Positions 27,530-41,399 of a DNA stretch of 64,000 bases are shown in pieces (position 1 is the stretch's first letter; each line of letters opens with the position of its first letter). This DNA is from Scatophagus argus (lineage: Eukaryota > Chordata > Actinopteri > Scatophagidae). Location: positions 24,655,999-24,719,998 of the forward strand of contig NC_058493.1 in NCBI RefSeq assembly GCF_020382885.2. Direction: 5' to 3'. Made by a program: the position numbers and the translations under genes. Under the pieces are notes generated by a model that saw nothing but the letters and a program-made list of their open reading frames with translations, did no database searches and was not told where the DNA came from.

Positions 27530-30300
27530 CCTTAAAGAAGTACAGAGACAGAAAGGACTTTGAAATTGCTTTTTTACAATGCACTGTATATGAAGTTTAC
27601 GTGTTAGCAGTAAATCATCCAAGGCCTACTCAGTGGGAAGAGTGCCCACACTTAATGAAACAAGTGATGACTGTGGCATGTGAGAGATGCTACAGCAGCT
27701 TTCTGTTATTGTCTTCAAAAAGATGAGAGTGAGATGACAGAGGAGTGTTGACTGATGTGAAAATTAAAGCTGACAGGAACTGGTATTGCTACAATTCATG
27801 CTATATGTATGTACAGTATGTGGATTGTGACGCCTGTTCTAAAGTTCAGAAACTTATACAATACTTGAGTAAAAGTACTCATACCACACTGTAAATAAAG
27901 AACAACTCCTGTCACTGAAATAAAAGTATGTATGTATAATCAGGAAAATCCACTTAATTTTCTATGAATCAACTAACCAATTAATCATTTCAGCTATCCT
28001 TTTTTTTACTGTTGAGTCTCATGTTATGTTCTGCATGCAAACATCTCAAAAGCTGTCAAATTACTTAAACAAAAAAGTAAATAATGTACACTATTTCCCT
28101 CTGAGGTGTAGTGGAGTATGTTTAGTACAAGTGTCTCCAAACTGTACTTAAGTAGCTACATTGCAACGCTGAAAAAGAGGGCTCGATGGAGGTTCAATAG
28201 AGTGAACAGCAGCAGGTTGTGCAGGAATGTTGAGGAGCGTTATGAAGCCTGCACAATAATGTGACAGCCACCCCGATGTGACCACCGCCTTACTAAATGA
28301 CACCAGGCGCATCATGATTGGATGACACGGGGAAGACGTGACTGTAAAATTACGTCTATGGCAGCCTGATGACGCACAATGTCATACCATACGTTGTTAT
28401 TATTTTTTTAAAGTTTGTTTGAAGTCAGGTGTAGCTCAGCAAATGATCAAACTGCAGTAAACTCAAGTGAAGAAAATACATTAATATTTACATCGTGCAC
28501 AATACAAGTAGTAGAGAGACACACTTTGGGAGATGTTTAATGCCTACAAGATGACTGCTTCATTTGTTTTTCCATTTCTAAGACATCTTCCTCGCTGTTT
28601 TCTAGAATTTTGTTACAAATTTGTCAAATTTACAAGTAATCAGATTTAGATTTGAGAGGTTAATCTTTTAAAATTTTAAACACAAGTCCCAGGCCCTCTT
28701 TCATTAACCAGCTTCCCTCTGAGCTGATCAGTGACTGTTTGTTCCCCACAGGAACCAATGATTTTCGGTAAACCTCTTCTCTCTTGTCGCATCCTCTTCA
28801 ATCAGAAGTTGTTTGCCGATTGAAGACGCGGGTTTGAAACAAGGTGAGGAGCTGCTCGGTGTTTAAACCACTCGTTGCAAACACATTTTAATTGTTTTGC
28901 TTTAATATTGTTCCCTCCTGTTGCTGTTCAAACTCCATCCATGTTCCTGCTTATCCTCTCCTTGGGCGCTTTATTTCATAATCCCCCAACAAATATTATT
29001 TATCTAATAATATTAACTGGTAAGATAATGTTAAATTGCATTGCTTAATCACATAGTTAAGGTGCTTGACCAAAGAGTTTCAAGTGAAGCACGCAGGTAA
29101 AATTAAATTAAGATCAAACTTGAAAGCCTCAAGCAAACATTTCCATTCATCCTTTTTCCACATCTACAACAATGAGCCCAGTTCAAGTTCCACACTGGAG
29201 TTGTTGCATCGCGGTTCTTAATCTTTGTTTACATTACACAAGGATGATAACAGACCCATTAGCAGCAAACGGTATATTACTGGGAGAAGTATTAAAACGT
29301 GGAAATTTTATGACACTTCAAAGCAACTTGAAAGCAATTTCAATTAGAAGCTGAACAGTCCCAGTCTTTTACTTCTGTACGGTTATGTTAAAAGATAAAA
29401 CATCATTTACAAAGCAGATTCAGAGCCACAACAGACACATTTCAGCATCACATTCTGGTAGTTCGTGTATTCAGCAAAACTTGTCAAAAGGGACAGTATT
29501 CACCTTCAGCTGCAAGACCCCGGCTTAAATTTGAACAGCATGTGATGCTTGGATTATTAATTATTTGAAACACTTATTTTCACTGTGTGATGCAATGTTG
29601 GTCTGAGATTCTTATTCAAACTCGCTCACTAAAACAACAAAAATCCTCTCCGCTCTGGTTTTTCTGTCATACTCGTTCGTAATCATTCCTTGTTACAGGA
29701 CTTTCAATTTTGTTTCATTATGTTTGGTGGATCAGGACAGGAAGTTTATTTTACTTAAAGCTCTGTGCAATATTACAGTCAAGTTTGTGCATGACCATTA
29801 ATCACATGCTCAAAATGTAAATTAGTTTGTTACCAGAATTTCACCTGTACAAGCTTTTAAACAACACGATTTTTTCCCACACTGGAAAAAACACACTGAA
29901 ATACTGCTCACAAAAAGGAAAGTTTAAAAAAATGTCATTACCTTAAGCCACCTGCCAGACTCGGTTTCAAAAGTTTCAAAGTCCCACTTAGTATTTAGGT
30001 TTTGTCCCGTATCAAACAAGTATAAAGACGTTTTCAAGAAATGTGTTCTGCCTTTAAAGGCCCGACAGTCTTAAAGGTGGAGTTAAACTAAAATTGGGTA
30101 AAGAGATGGAATGGAGGTAAACCGGCTCGACGAGAGATCGTAAAGGAGGCATGACAAAAGTTGCACGTCGAGAGGCTGGCCTTACAAAACTCACTCAAAT
30201 AATTATCTCAGTTCACCTGAACTGATGCAGCTCTCATTTGAAATGTTTAAAATGACTGCTGATGAATCAGAGGCGCAAGTGGTGTAAAAACAACCAAAAC
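27530..30300. other. Intergenic stretch between the ZP gene start and taldo1 3' end
   Basis: Mostly AT-rich single-copy sequence; no coding exon, RNA gene or clear transposon was recognised. It should contain the ZP promoter and perhaps a noncoding first exon. A GC-richer patch with GT-type donor words lies at 28780-28870, without enough support to call an exon. Confidence 0.4.
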
Positions 30301-30309
30301 ACATCCATA

Positions 30310-30779
30310 ACGACTGAGATTTTTATTTAAAGAGCAAAATGTTAAATTCTGAGGAATGATACAACAGTCTCTCAACCTCATACAAACGATGTTAATAGCA
30401 AAATTGTGGTCTTTTCTCACCAAAAAGTGCTCATGGTCCTTTGTAGTAGTGACATAATATGATTTACAAGACTCAATAAGACAGTTTTTTTTTTCTGTAA
30501 TGTCTTTCCTTTCTGGTCAAATTCCCATTAAATATTAGACTAATACACAACCACCCCACACCAACATTAGCATTAAGCATGTATGTTTGATCAGAAAACA
30601 AACAGAGTCAGTCCCAGCCAAAGATAGGAAAAGGAGTCCATTCAGGAGGGAGGAACTTGAAGTTTGGTCAGATGAGAGGGAAGGCCTCCTGGTGCTCTCG
30701 ACCTTCTCTCTGGTGAAAAGTAAAGCAGCCTCCTAACTCACACTCCTGTCAATGGAGCAGGAGACGCCAAATCTGTCCA
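30310..30779 (-). terminator. taldo1: taldo1 3'UTR with likely poly(A) signal
   Basis: The first good minus-strand AATAAA after the stop codon (30780) is at 30327-30322 (plus TTTATT), giving a 3'UTR of roughly 450 nt. No coding sequence or repeat is seen in it. Confidence 0.45.
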
Positions 30780-33700
30780 TTACTGGCCGTTTTTCACGTT
30801 CAGCATTTTCTCCTGTAATTTAAAAAAAAACAATCAAACAAAAGCTGAAAAGCCAGCATACAAAGCGAAGAAATACAAACACTTTGCATAAGTGAAGTAA
30901 TCTCCACAGCTTCTACTGGCAAACAGTGTGTGAAAAAACGCTCTTACTTTAATCATGGCCTCCAGCTTGATGGCGTCGGCAGCAAACTTGCGGATGCCGT
31001 CAGACAGTTTCTCCACAGCCATGCGGTCCTCGTTGTGCTCCCAGCGGAAAGCCTTCTCATCGAGGTGGATCTTCTCCAGATCACAGATCTTGGCTACAAA
31101 AACAGACCATCAAAGCTTTAAGTGATTTTCAGGATGTTTTAGGGTTTTAGGAATATAATAATCAGTATTTCCTGTAGGGTGAGACCTTTGGCCTGGGTTG
31201 ACACTAATTTCTAAGCAGAAAAGAGTCTTTACAACAGACATCACAACAGTAAAATAAATACATGTGGTACCACACTGACAGTGCAAGATCATGAAATACA
31301 GAGAGAATCAATTTATTGTGCTGCATGCATCTTGCCACAGTCACTTCTGCAGCACTAACAACAGCAGAAACAAACAGAGAGGATGCATGGAAAGAGAAGT
31401 AAGTGGAAACAAACTGGGGATTTCAAAATAAAATTTCAAAATGAATGGATATTTTGCATGGGGCAGGGGTTCCTGTCAGGCCTGTACAATTATATGGGAA
31501 ACACTGCCAATGAACCATTTATTTGCAGGATTGCTGTCTCATAGAACTTTTGCTCACTTTAACAAACATCCCTCCTATCCATCATTCTTGCCTTCGTCTC
31601 TCTGTGCCCCACAATTAGCAAAACAACAGAACAACACGCAGGCGTTTGAGGACAAGCAACGCCTTTATCAGTACAACCATCCATAATCAGAAGTGTCAGA
31701 GATACTTTCTTTGTGTCAACACAATTGGCATGAGGTTTCAAAACCATAATAGGCCTGCACCCAGCTTAGATTGGTCTGCTTCAACACACAATCAAATGCC
31801 TACCATTAGCACACTTTGAAAACCACGATAAGCACATTGTGTTTGTGTGTGTGTTTGTCCTGGCTTATGATAAACGTAGTGAAGATTTTAAAGAAATTCA
31901 ATCAAAGGTATAAAGGGTATTTTTGGCAAAATGTAAGTTATCACAATAGGCGCTTTGTTTTTTGGGAAACCCCTTTGGCCTGCACTGCCTCAGCTTAAAC
32001 CCAACACCTGGTTTGGTCCGAATGAGGCCTTGCTTTGCTAAGAGACCAGAGGCGAAAAAGAGAACTGAACAGAAAACTAAAGCGGGCAGATTGAAGTACC
32101 GTAACACTAAAAAGTGTTGCAACTTTCAGTAATAACATGAACAAAGCTTAGGCTTTAACAACCAGGTCATGCTTTTCAGAAAGAGATGTAGCTTTTGAGC
32201 TTTTCAAATGCGTTTTTTGGTGCTGTGAGCACAACAAGCAAAGGACCATCTAGTTCCATTATATTGGAGAGAAGGCAGATGTCTTGCAAGTCTGCAACTC
32301 ACACCTAAACAACTGACATGGACAAACAGCACTACAGGTAAGAGGAAAAACATGTATTTCTGATAATAACATGAACTGTCCGTTTAATGAGGGCAGCAGC
32401 ATTTTGCAGTTAGATAAGATAAGATGAAATTCACTTGTCGTGGCAGCTCACAAGAACAGAAGAAGAGTGCAAAAAGCAAAAAGTGTGCAAAAACAGTTCC
32501 AAAAAAAACTAGAGGTAAAATAAATTAACAATTTACAAGGTACAGTAAACACAGTACTAGACCATAGGATTATATATTCTGACAGCAGTGGGAATGAAGG
32601 ACCTGCGGTAGCGCTCCTTCCTACACCGAGGGTGTAGTAGTCTGCTGAATCATAGAACGGTACCTTTCTCTGCACTGAGCATCTCTGTGACAGTGCTGTG
32701 GTCCTGGCTGAGCTCGGCGAGCAGCCCAGGGGAGATGGTGAGCAGATCGCAGCCTGCCAGCGCTTTCACTTGACCCGTGTTCCTGAAGGAGGCGCCCATC
32801 ACCACAGTGCTGTAGCCATACTTCTTGTAGTAGTTATAAATCTTGGTGACACTCAAGACACCTAGAGATGGAGAGGAGGAGAAAGCAACAAGCCAAAATG
32901 GATTAGATGCCAAAACATTTGTGATATATTAGGATGCACACCTAGCAAGCGATGCACCGAGATGATGGCGGCACATGCAGACCCGTCGGCCAGCGTCTTC
33001 TTACAATGCACTACATTTTTGTTTTAATTTGCTTTAATTCTGCCTTTATTACTGAAGGATACTTTACTCGTGAGACAAACAAACTCGCGTTGGAAAGTTT
33101 CGTCTGCGTGTTTTCTTGAGTACTGCAGGGAGGAAGAGTACGAGACAAATGGCCCAGCGAGATGTTCGATTAGGAGCTGAAGACATCAGGCTCTTACTGC
33201 ACAGCACACAAGCTGTTTGACCTGCTGGGCTGCATGAGGGGGAAAAAAACTCTCACAGCAAAAGCAACAGGGATAATTCAACAGTGATTATCCATTCATT
33301 TCCAACCCCTCTTTTTAAACAATGTCGAGTCAAGACAAGTGCGTCATCAGTTGAAAGGCACACCTGCAAGCAGGTGGCCATGTTGAAATGGAGATTCAAA
33401 CCCCTGACGTGCCGAGTCGAACCAAGCCAATCCAGCACATAAAAAGTAAGCACATGAATGCAAGGGGTGAGATAGCCACCATGTTTATATACATATATTA
33501 CTAAAATACATATTTCACTTTGAATTTCAGCCCTTGGGTTGACTAGCTTACGAATGAACTGTCACTCGCTGCGCCACACCTCAAAGTCTCAACCTGTGGG
33601 AAACACTGACTGACTCATGTCATCGGCAAGTACGCATCCCATCTGCAGCGTTCTGATTTGAGTTATGCATACTGTCACCTGGCAGATGCTATGGTTCAAT

Positions 33701-36700
33701 CTAGCAGAACCAGAAACAAGCTGCTGAAAGATGTCGGCATTCTCACGTTACTAGTTATGCTTGGAGTGACAAAAGTGAGAAAAGTGAAAAGCAAAACTGT
33801 GACCTTCCACAGTATCCCTTGCAGTATCTTATAAAAAAACAAACAAACCGGGTATCCAAGTCATTCGTGACACAAGTCTGCTTCAGCTTTTCTTCAGGAC
33901 AAAATCAGCAGATTACAGTACAGTACAGTTACATCTGCAACTGTGAGAACCAATATGATGGGCCTTTTCTCTTCTTTTGTCCCCATGAGAATCAGGACAG
34001 TTCATTTAATTCAACAAAGAATTTAAATGGATCTTCATTTATTTTGCAGACCGTAAACTTCTCACTGGAGTAACTCCAAGCTTGGGCAGCGAAGTATAGG
34101 ATGAAAAAGGCCAGTACTTGATTTTGGATTATGAGTGACCACGTTGCTCTTAAAGAAGATTGATGGAGCGGATATGATTGGCCACGGCTGTCACCAGCCC
34201 ATAACACTCCAGCACATACCCGAAAGCAAACAGCTCAGATTTCAGGTGGCTGCAGGAAGGAAGTGAAACATCTTTGTATTAAGCATCACAACATGACCAA
34301 ATCTGACACTGGTGCCACTATGCTGATAATGTGATGGAAGAACACAATTTTCTAACACTAAGGATGGCCTTTAGTACCTGGGTCTTCGTGCGGCTCAAAG
34401 CTTTTGCGGTCTGTATTCTCCTTGTACCAGTCCAGGATGCGTCCGACGAAGGGCGAGATGAGTGTTACCTTTGCTTCTGCACAGGCCACAGCCTGAGCAA
34501 AGGAGAACAGCAGGGTCATGTTGCAGTGGATGCCGTGCTTTTCCTCCAGCTCCCTGTAAAAAAATAAATAAAATAGAAGCATTCATGTACAGTTTGATAA
34601 TTTTGGTAATCGGCCATCCTAAAGATACAAGCAAGTAATCAGATAGCAATAGTCTTGCATTATTAAAGAGCAACTGTAAAAACAAAAATAATAATAAAAA
34701 AAACAATAACTAATTGTTCATTAATTGCAGTGAGAAGAATTAGCAGGTTTAAGACAACCCTTCAGCATAGTAAATAAATTTACATTAATCAAAATGACTG
34801 AAGCTCAGGTTTTCTCAAACTGACTGCAGCTTTTTTCTTTGGTTATATTCTTGAGCAAATGTTAGCTAACTTACAGACATCATAACCAGAACAACAGCAA
34901 GGCATCAAATTAATCTGGCAGAACAAATTTTAGTTGAACCAAGTGAGTATTTGGTCAGTCAGTCAGCGGAAGAGGGATGCTTCAAGACTGTCAATGTCTG
35001 CTGACAATCTTCTGGAGCTTAACGGACACAACTGCTGCGTCAATTTTAAAGCTAAACTGCTTCATCTGAACTTTAAGACGCAAGGTGCAACGACAATGAA
35101 CTTGGGGTGGACTTCAATGATTCAAATGTCTTCAACTAATGCTCATAATGAAAGACCAGATAAACCTAATAAAATATGGTTTCAGAGCCTGTATGAATAA
35201 ATCGTTAATTGACTGCAAATATTACAAAACATAGCATGCAGGATTTGTCAGTTGCTGTTTGTAAACGCAGCATTCAAACCTGCTGTGAGCCAGAGGCATT
35301 ATTGGTTGCTGAGTGACATTCCCAGGTTATTGGATTTTAGCAACCTGGAATCGAGGCTTAATCGACCATCATTCTCTAGGACTGGTGATGCCTAGAAATG
35401 TCCCAAACACAACAAAATAAGGAGCAACTACTTCAGATTCAAATCTCTGCTATGACTTGCTGCCCCATTTAGTCCAATGAAAATTGCTTGCTGAGCATTT
35501 TAAAGTTCTCCAGCCTTGAGGTTTAAATATTTCTGGGTCCATGGAGCATCTGCCTAACATTTTACAGGTGTGCCTTTTATAATGATTGCGTGCGGGAGAA
35601 GTATTTTCGGGTCAGCGTTCTATATATGATCCTGCATTACAAGTCTAGCCACTGTTGAAACTGCCTCACAGTTTAGTGCTCGCTTCATATCCATGTCCAA
35701 GCAATGATGTATTACTGTTAGAATAATTTAAAGTACTGTTTGGGTGTTTTTTTATGCCTGTATTACAGATAGCAAAGAAATGACATAAAGCGAGGGAGAG
35801 AAACATGAAACAAATATCTCCACCCTGACGTATTCTTGTTAGCTGATGAACTAGTTGTTTCAGTCAAGCCAGCAGACTTCAACTGTAAGGATGCCGGTAG
35901 GAATCACGTACATCTGCTCAGTCAAGAGAAGATCAAAAATAGAAGCTTCAAGCAGTGATTCCGGGTTCAAAGCCTCATGTGCTCAACAGACAAAGAGCCA
36001 AGACCAAACACACACCCGTTTCATCATCATAAAGCCCACAACGTTTTAATAACCACGCAATCAAAGTGCCACCGATTCCCTTATATGTCTAATTTAAAGT
36101 TAGTCTACTCACAGTTTGAGGGGCATTTTTGAGCCCTTAAAAAGATGATACTTAATCATCACAAACCGGTTTTCCCCTGTGGGGCTTGAACTCTGATTTA
36201 CTGACTGACAAAAGAAATGAGAGACCTATACATTACACACAATGCACACTCACTTGCCAGCCTGGATTCCTTCCCATGTTGAAGACAACTTGATGAGCAC
36301 ACGATCCTTGCTGATGCCTGCTTCTTTGTAAAGAGCGATGAGCCTCAAGGCCTTGGCGACCATTTCATCTTTATCGAAAGACAGTCTGACAGGAGAAGAG
36401 AAACAACACAGCCATGGAATAATAATGACAAATTTGACAACCACATTACACTGCATGCCGAGACACAAATATTTGGTTTAATGTAAGACAACTTTCAAAA
36501 CTGTCCACATATCCTTGAACGTTGAACTGGTCCTGATGGTTAGCTTTGTTTGAGTGTGTATGTGCATTGTGAAATGCCTCAGATAAAAGCACTGAATAAA
36601 CAAAGTTAGTGCATGTATTCATTATCACTTCTTTTACAACAGATTAAAACAGATGTTTAAACACAACATGAATCACAACTAAACTTAATCTAGTTGTTTT

Positions 36701-39700
36701 TCAGAGACGAGTGATGACACAACAATTAATTTGGTCTCTGACGACCAATCGTTTTGTTCACTCGGAGTCTAATCTCATGAGCAAGACTTCACGCAAGGGA
36801 AGTTTTGTTTTCATCTACACACGTCATTTCGATACATTCAGGACAGAGAACATACAGTAACAAGATTCCTGTCTATAATTAGCACCTTGTGACGTGTTGT
36901 TTGCACCCACCTGGCATCCACCTCAGTAGAGACTCTGCCTGGGACTTTCTTGAGGATCTCCAGTCCAAAACTCACAAACAGCTTGTCCATGGTGTTGGCT
37001 ACCTGCTCCTCTTCAGTTCTGGACAGACAAGGAAACATTACGAAGCTTGTTAACTAACTAAAAGGGAAAATTATGAAAATGGACTTTGTGTAGTTGTTAT
37101 ATTATTCTTAAACGGTGCAATCCTTGAATACTGCACATTCAAATTACAGCAAGTTTGAGATGACTTTGGGCTGAATTCATTTGACTGAAGTGAATTTTGA
37201 TACAAGTTTGTAAGACTTTCTAAAACACTCAGTAGTTTTTAAATATAAACTGATTACATGAGTCAAATTATTACTAATTAAAAAGGTTTCAAAAGTAAAA
37301 AAGGAGTGAAACATCACAATTAACCAACTGCAGTAAATTAAGGACATTTATCAACACCTTGCAAAGAGGAATCAAGTACTGCGACCTCTAATGTGATCGA
37401 CAGCCTAAGAATGGATTAATTTTTGGGTGGTTTGCATAAGTCTCATTTGAACACAACCTCTTACCCGCCTTTTGCGATGCCATATTTAATGGCCTGATCC
37501 AACAGCTGCTGGTACGCTGGCATCTTAGCAGCGGCCAGGATAAGAGATGGGTTTGTGGTGGCATCTTGAGGCTTGTACTCATCAATTGCTGAAGGATGGG
37601 AAGACAGATCAAAGTCATTAGAAGTCACATCCAAACCTGTTTTATCACAGATATTCCTATAAAGATATCAAATATCTTGTACATGGAATCATCTATGGAT
37701 AAGACTTCACAAGCCCATGATAGTATTGAGGTAAACATACTATAACTTCACAACCAATTTTAAAATGCATTCATTTTCTTATTTTTGCATCCTTCCAGAC
37801 TTGCTAAGTTACCACTAAATAGTTAACTGAACTCCTTATTCTGTGCTGGTGCAGGAGATGTTAAGGACATTGACCTGTCAAGGTCATACAGAAAAATATC
37901 CAATTGTTGTAACTTGTCATTTCAAATGCATGTAAAGTCCAACAGTAAAGAGTAAAGAAACCTACAATATGCTGCTGCCTTGAGGAAGAAAATGGCGCCA
38001 TCTACTGCATAAATGTACTGCTGCACCATCCCGTAAAAACCAATCGATGTAAAGGCTACAGTTTAACACCACCTTAGAACCCTTAGACTCATCCTTAACA
38101 AAGTCAGACCTGCTCATGCTGCTGATCTTTCAGTTAATGGAAAACAGGAAAAAAACATGCTGATTAACTAGGGCAAACCACATTAATAAGTTTTTAATTA
38201 ACACAAAATATTATAATCATGTGAAAAAACATAATAAATTAATTAAGAGATAAATAATCTTTATGATGTCCACAAAAAAGCAAACAAACTAAAAATCCCC
38301 AAAAAACAAAAACACATGGTCTCTATCAATGTATTCCATAACACAAATTTACAGAACTGCCATTAAAAACGTCCTCTTGCAGTTTGCAGGCCTGAACTGC
38401 AAACCTGAATTTGATATGAATGAGCAGCAGGGCCTTTTCATGAAGCACAGCAGCTTGTGTGTCACCACTCGATTGTAGCAGTTGAGTCGATGCTGCCAGC
38501 CCTTCAGCCTAAGAACAAAGCCTGTCTGTGTTCTGGAACCAGTTTTTTCTCTCTGGATCAGAGATCAAACTGGATCATTCTGCAGGTCAGACCAGATACT
38601 CATGATTAAGGAGACACTACACAGTTGATGTGCTCATTATAGCAGAGCCACAAAATAAAACATTGATGAATGTGCTGGTCATGTCATGTTTGTACACAGA
38701 AGGGCAGTCTTCTACCCAAATCATTCTGCGAGCGTCAGCAAAATTTATATTCCCAATAACATTAAATGACTAAACAAAAATTCACAGCATACTGCATATC
38801 AAGTCTATCACCTTCCCAAAGCAGTAGTGAACAATTCTTCATCTCACGAGGAACCTGAAACCATCTCGAAACATGCAGGCTAATCAGTTACCAAGTGCCC
38901 TTGTGCAAGATTTCACATGTGGGTACTAAATTTACTTTAAAGCTATTCCTAACGTTTTTTGTTTTTTCCCCCCCTGCTTACATAGGTGAAGCAATAGTAT
39001 GGTATTACACTAACCGTGTGGTGTTGCACTATGTTTTACCAAGTTCTTGCATTTCTTGTGTGAAACAGAAGTGATTTGAACAGGTCCAAATATTCATGAA
39101 ACACCTAAATTACATAAACCAGACGGATATGTGCAATTTTAAAAAAAAAGAGAAGTCAACGGCTTTGTAAATCTTGAGGAACCAGTCCTCTTATCACTAT
39201 CACAGAACAGGTTTTTTTTTGTTTCTCAACTGTAATACTGACAGAGGCATTACGGTTGTGAGATATTTTGATTTATTGATGGATCAGTGATACACACAAT
39301 TTGACCTGTGGGACACAAAAAGTATCACTCTGCTCAGTTTATAGTGTTGTATTGTTGTATTAGACAAGCTGACAATTATTTGCATAAATTTGCACAAATG
39401 ACAGCTGTCAGTGTCTATAGCTTTTTAAGCTTCCCAAGAAACAAAAGCCCAGCTGACCAGAAGGTGTAGCTGTAATTAAGGACTGAAAGATTCCATTTTG
39501 GAAAGGCTACTGCAAGCCAGACTGACTTGAAATTTTAAAGTGACCTCAGCTCACTGTGTTCTACAAAATAAAAAAAGCCTTTTCAACTACAAGAGTCTGC
39601 AGTGATGGAATTTCTGCCAGTTAGCATAAATTTAAAAAAGGTAAAGTAAAATCTACTTCTTGAATTTTGACCATATAACCAAAACTACTGTACTGAGAAA

Positions 39701-41168
39701 ATTACATACACACTAAGTGATAAAAAAATGGGTGCAGTCAACCAAACAAAAACTTGGCAGGGCTTAGCAGGGAAGTGACCATAGCTTGTTATCCATTTGT
39801 CCAATCATTTTAATTTTTGGTACATATCTTACCGCCATGTTTAGACGGGTCCTACATTACAACATTATGAGCAGGTTCACTTACTAATAACATGTACCCT
39901 TAAGCACGGTGGACACAATGTCACCAGTTCAGGCGTGGATGCTTTTGGGACAAGTATAAAATCTGAGATGCAAGATTGATTCGTTAGTGCAAGTGGCCTG
40001 TCACGCAGTTGCTCATAAATTAAATATACCTATGTGCAATCCTAATTTAACTCTCTTTTAATCCTGATGTAACACTCCTGGACATACTGGGATTCATCAA
40101 AGTCTGATGAAAGGTGGAGAACTGGCAACACTTTGAGTGAGCAGGTACTGAACTGTTGCAAGCTTTGCTGTTATGCAAGGATGTGATTTGTGCGAGTCCT
40201 CTTCATTGCAAAGAGCTTTGAGTTACACTAACCTGTTAAGTAAAATTTAAAAGTCTACGCAAAAATGCACCATCCAAGCTATCCAAGCTGTGTAACGAGT
40301 ATCTGCTTCCCGGTGTAACGGCTGACTGCCGACTCACAAAGCAGTTCTGTCATGTCATCCTGAGTCTGCAAACCCTGACCGAGAAGCTATCTGGTTTGCA
40401 TCACAGAGTAACACCAAGATTACACAAAGTTCCTCATTCAGACCCATTGTGAAACATGACCCGTTCCCCTGTGGCCTGAACGCGACAAATGAGGAAGAAA
40501 TGGAAAAATAAAATCAACATTATACGCCTTGTTGCGTGTTTTGCGTGTTTACTCTGGACGTACAACAATCTACAACCTCGTTTTGCCAAAACTTCATCTG
40601 TACTTTCACTACGTACAAATGCTTAACAGGTGTAACTTTTAACTAGTTTCAAGTTTTGACATGTGTGAGGTTAATAAGAGGCTGATGTCAACAAAATACC
40701 TGCATTACAACTGAATAAGTAAAGAGACGAAGGTAGTTTGCTAGCATAATCTGCTAGTGCGGCTAACGTAAAGTAGCTAACGTTACTGCTGCCAAGTTAG
40801 GCAACCTTAATAACTAGCTACTATAATTGGATTACAAGATTATCAACTTTAGTAGTTACCATAAAACCACCTATGACTTGGACAGCTAAGCTGGCTGACC
40901 TTAGCAGGTTGGTGAAAATGAAATGAGACTGATGCTAACATTTATCACACTCTTGACTACGTGATATTGACACAGCGGTCAGTCACATTAAACTTCGATC
41001 CTTCCTGCTCAGTTAGTTAGCATGCTAACCGGCTAACATTAGCATGTGCTAAAGCAGATTTTTTTTACCGTTAAAATCCCCAGTGTCTGCAACCACCACA
41101 GTGTGTTTCTTTAGCTGGTTGAGCGCCGACTCCATTTTTCGTCGCTTGTCTGGTGACACACTGGACAT
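30780..41168 (-). CDS. taldo1: taldo1, transaldolase (338 aa, 8 exons)
   Basis: Transaldolase, a cytosolic (and nuclear) enzyme of the non-oxidative pentose phosphate pathway, moves a dihydroxyacetone unit from sedoheptulose-7-phosphate to glyceraldehyde-3-phosphate, giving erythrose-4-phosphate and fructose-6-phosphate. Exons: 41168-41069, 37588-37465, 37018-36911, 36385-36254, 34553-34378, 32861-32664, 31093-30948, 30812-30780. Phases close to 1017 nt including TAA; the human enzyme is 337 aa. The Schiff-base lysine is K143 in [16 protein letters not shown]. The acidic catalytic residues sit in VADTGDF (D28) and RVSTEVDAR (E107). The C-terminus [20 protein letters not shown] is typical. An N-terminal basic stretch DKRRKMES resembles the nuclear-targeting segment of the mammalian long isoform. 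The start codon is fixed by family length. Nothing looks broken. Confidence 0.97.
32400..32650 (-). mobile_element. L2/Rex-like LINE C-terminal fragment beside taldo1 exon 6
   Basis: On the minus strand a frame from 32643 reads [20 protein letters not shown] then VRIYNPMV and a stop. This is the conserved C-terminal end of fish L2/Rex-type LINE reverse transcriptase polyproteins. An A/T-rich 3' tail runs to about 32400, ending near GATAAGATAAGATGAAATTC. The fragment begins about 20 nt after the taldo1 exon-6 donor (exon end 32664). Confidence 0.6.
32862..34377 (-). other. taldo1: taldo1 intron 5
   Basis: No coding sequence. A GC-richer patch at 32940-33240 with GATGATGGCGGCACATGCAG may be the 5' end of a decayed LINE, but this is weak. 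Confidence 0.4.
34554..36253 (-). other. taldo1: taldo1 intron 4
   Basis: AT-rich; no gene, tRNA or recognisable element is supported. Confidence 0.5.
37589..41068 (-). other. taldo1: taldo1 intron 1 (3.5 kb)
   Basis: Largest taldo1 intron, no coding sequence. Near its 5' end (40740-41055) it is rich in GCTAAC/GTTAGC words like the sin3a promoter area, including a perfect 14-bp palindrome GTTAGCATGCTAAC at 41016-41029. A CTCF-like word on the minus strand (GCAGTAGATGGCGCC) lies at 37994-38008. Confidence 0.5.
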
Positions 41169-41300
41169 GATGAGCCGAGAACTAGACCCTTTTATACACA
41201 GAAAACACGTGAGAGAGAGCAGGCGGACTGTCAGAGAGAGAGACGGGAGCGCGCAAGCACAAGAAGGAAGGAGTCACCGGGAACGCGCTTCGTACAGACG
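41169..41300 (-). promoter_or_regulatory. taldo1: taldo1 core promoter region
   Basis: Immediately upstream of the ATG on the minus strand are a TATAAAA word (41196-41190) and a CACGTG E-box (41206-41211), in CpG-containing sequence. The TATA word is only about 22-28 nt from the start codon, too close for a normal leader. Either it is not the functional core element, or the leader is extremely short. No upstream noncoding exon was identified. Confidence 0.4.
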
Positions 41301-41399
41301 AGACCATCAGGGCGAAAAGTTTTATTAATTTGAAAAAGATTTGACCTTGAAGGTTGATAATTCGATCTTGAATTTTGAAAACAAACAACATTGTACTCG

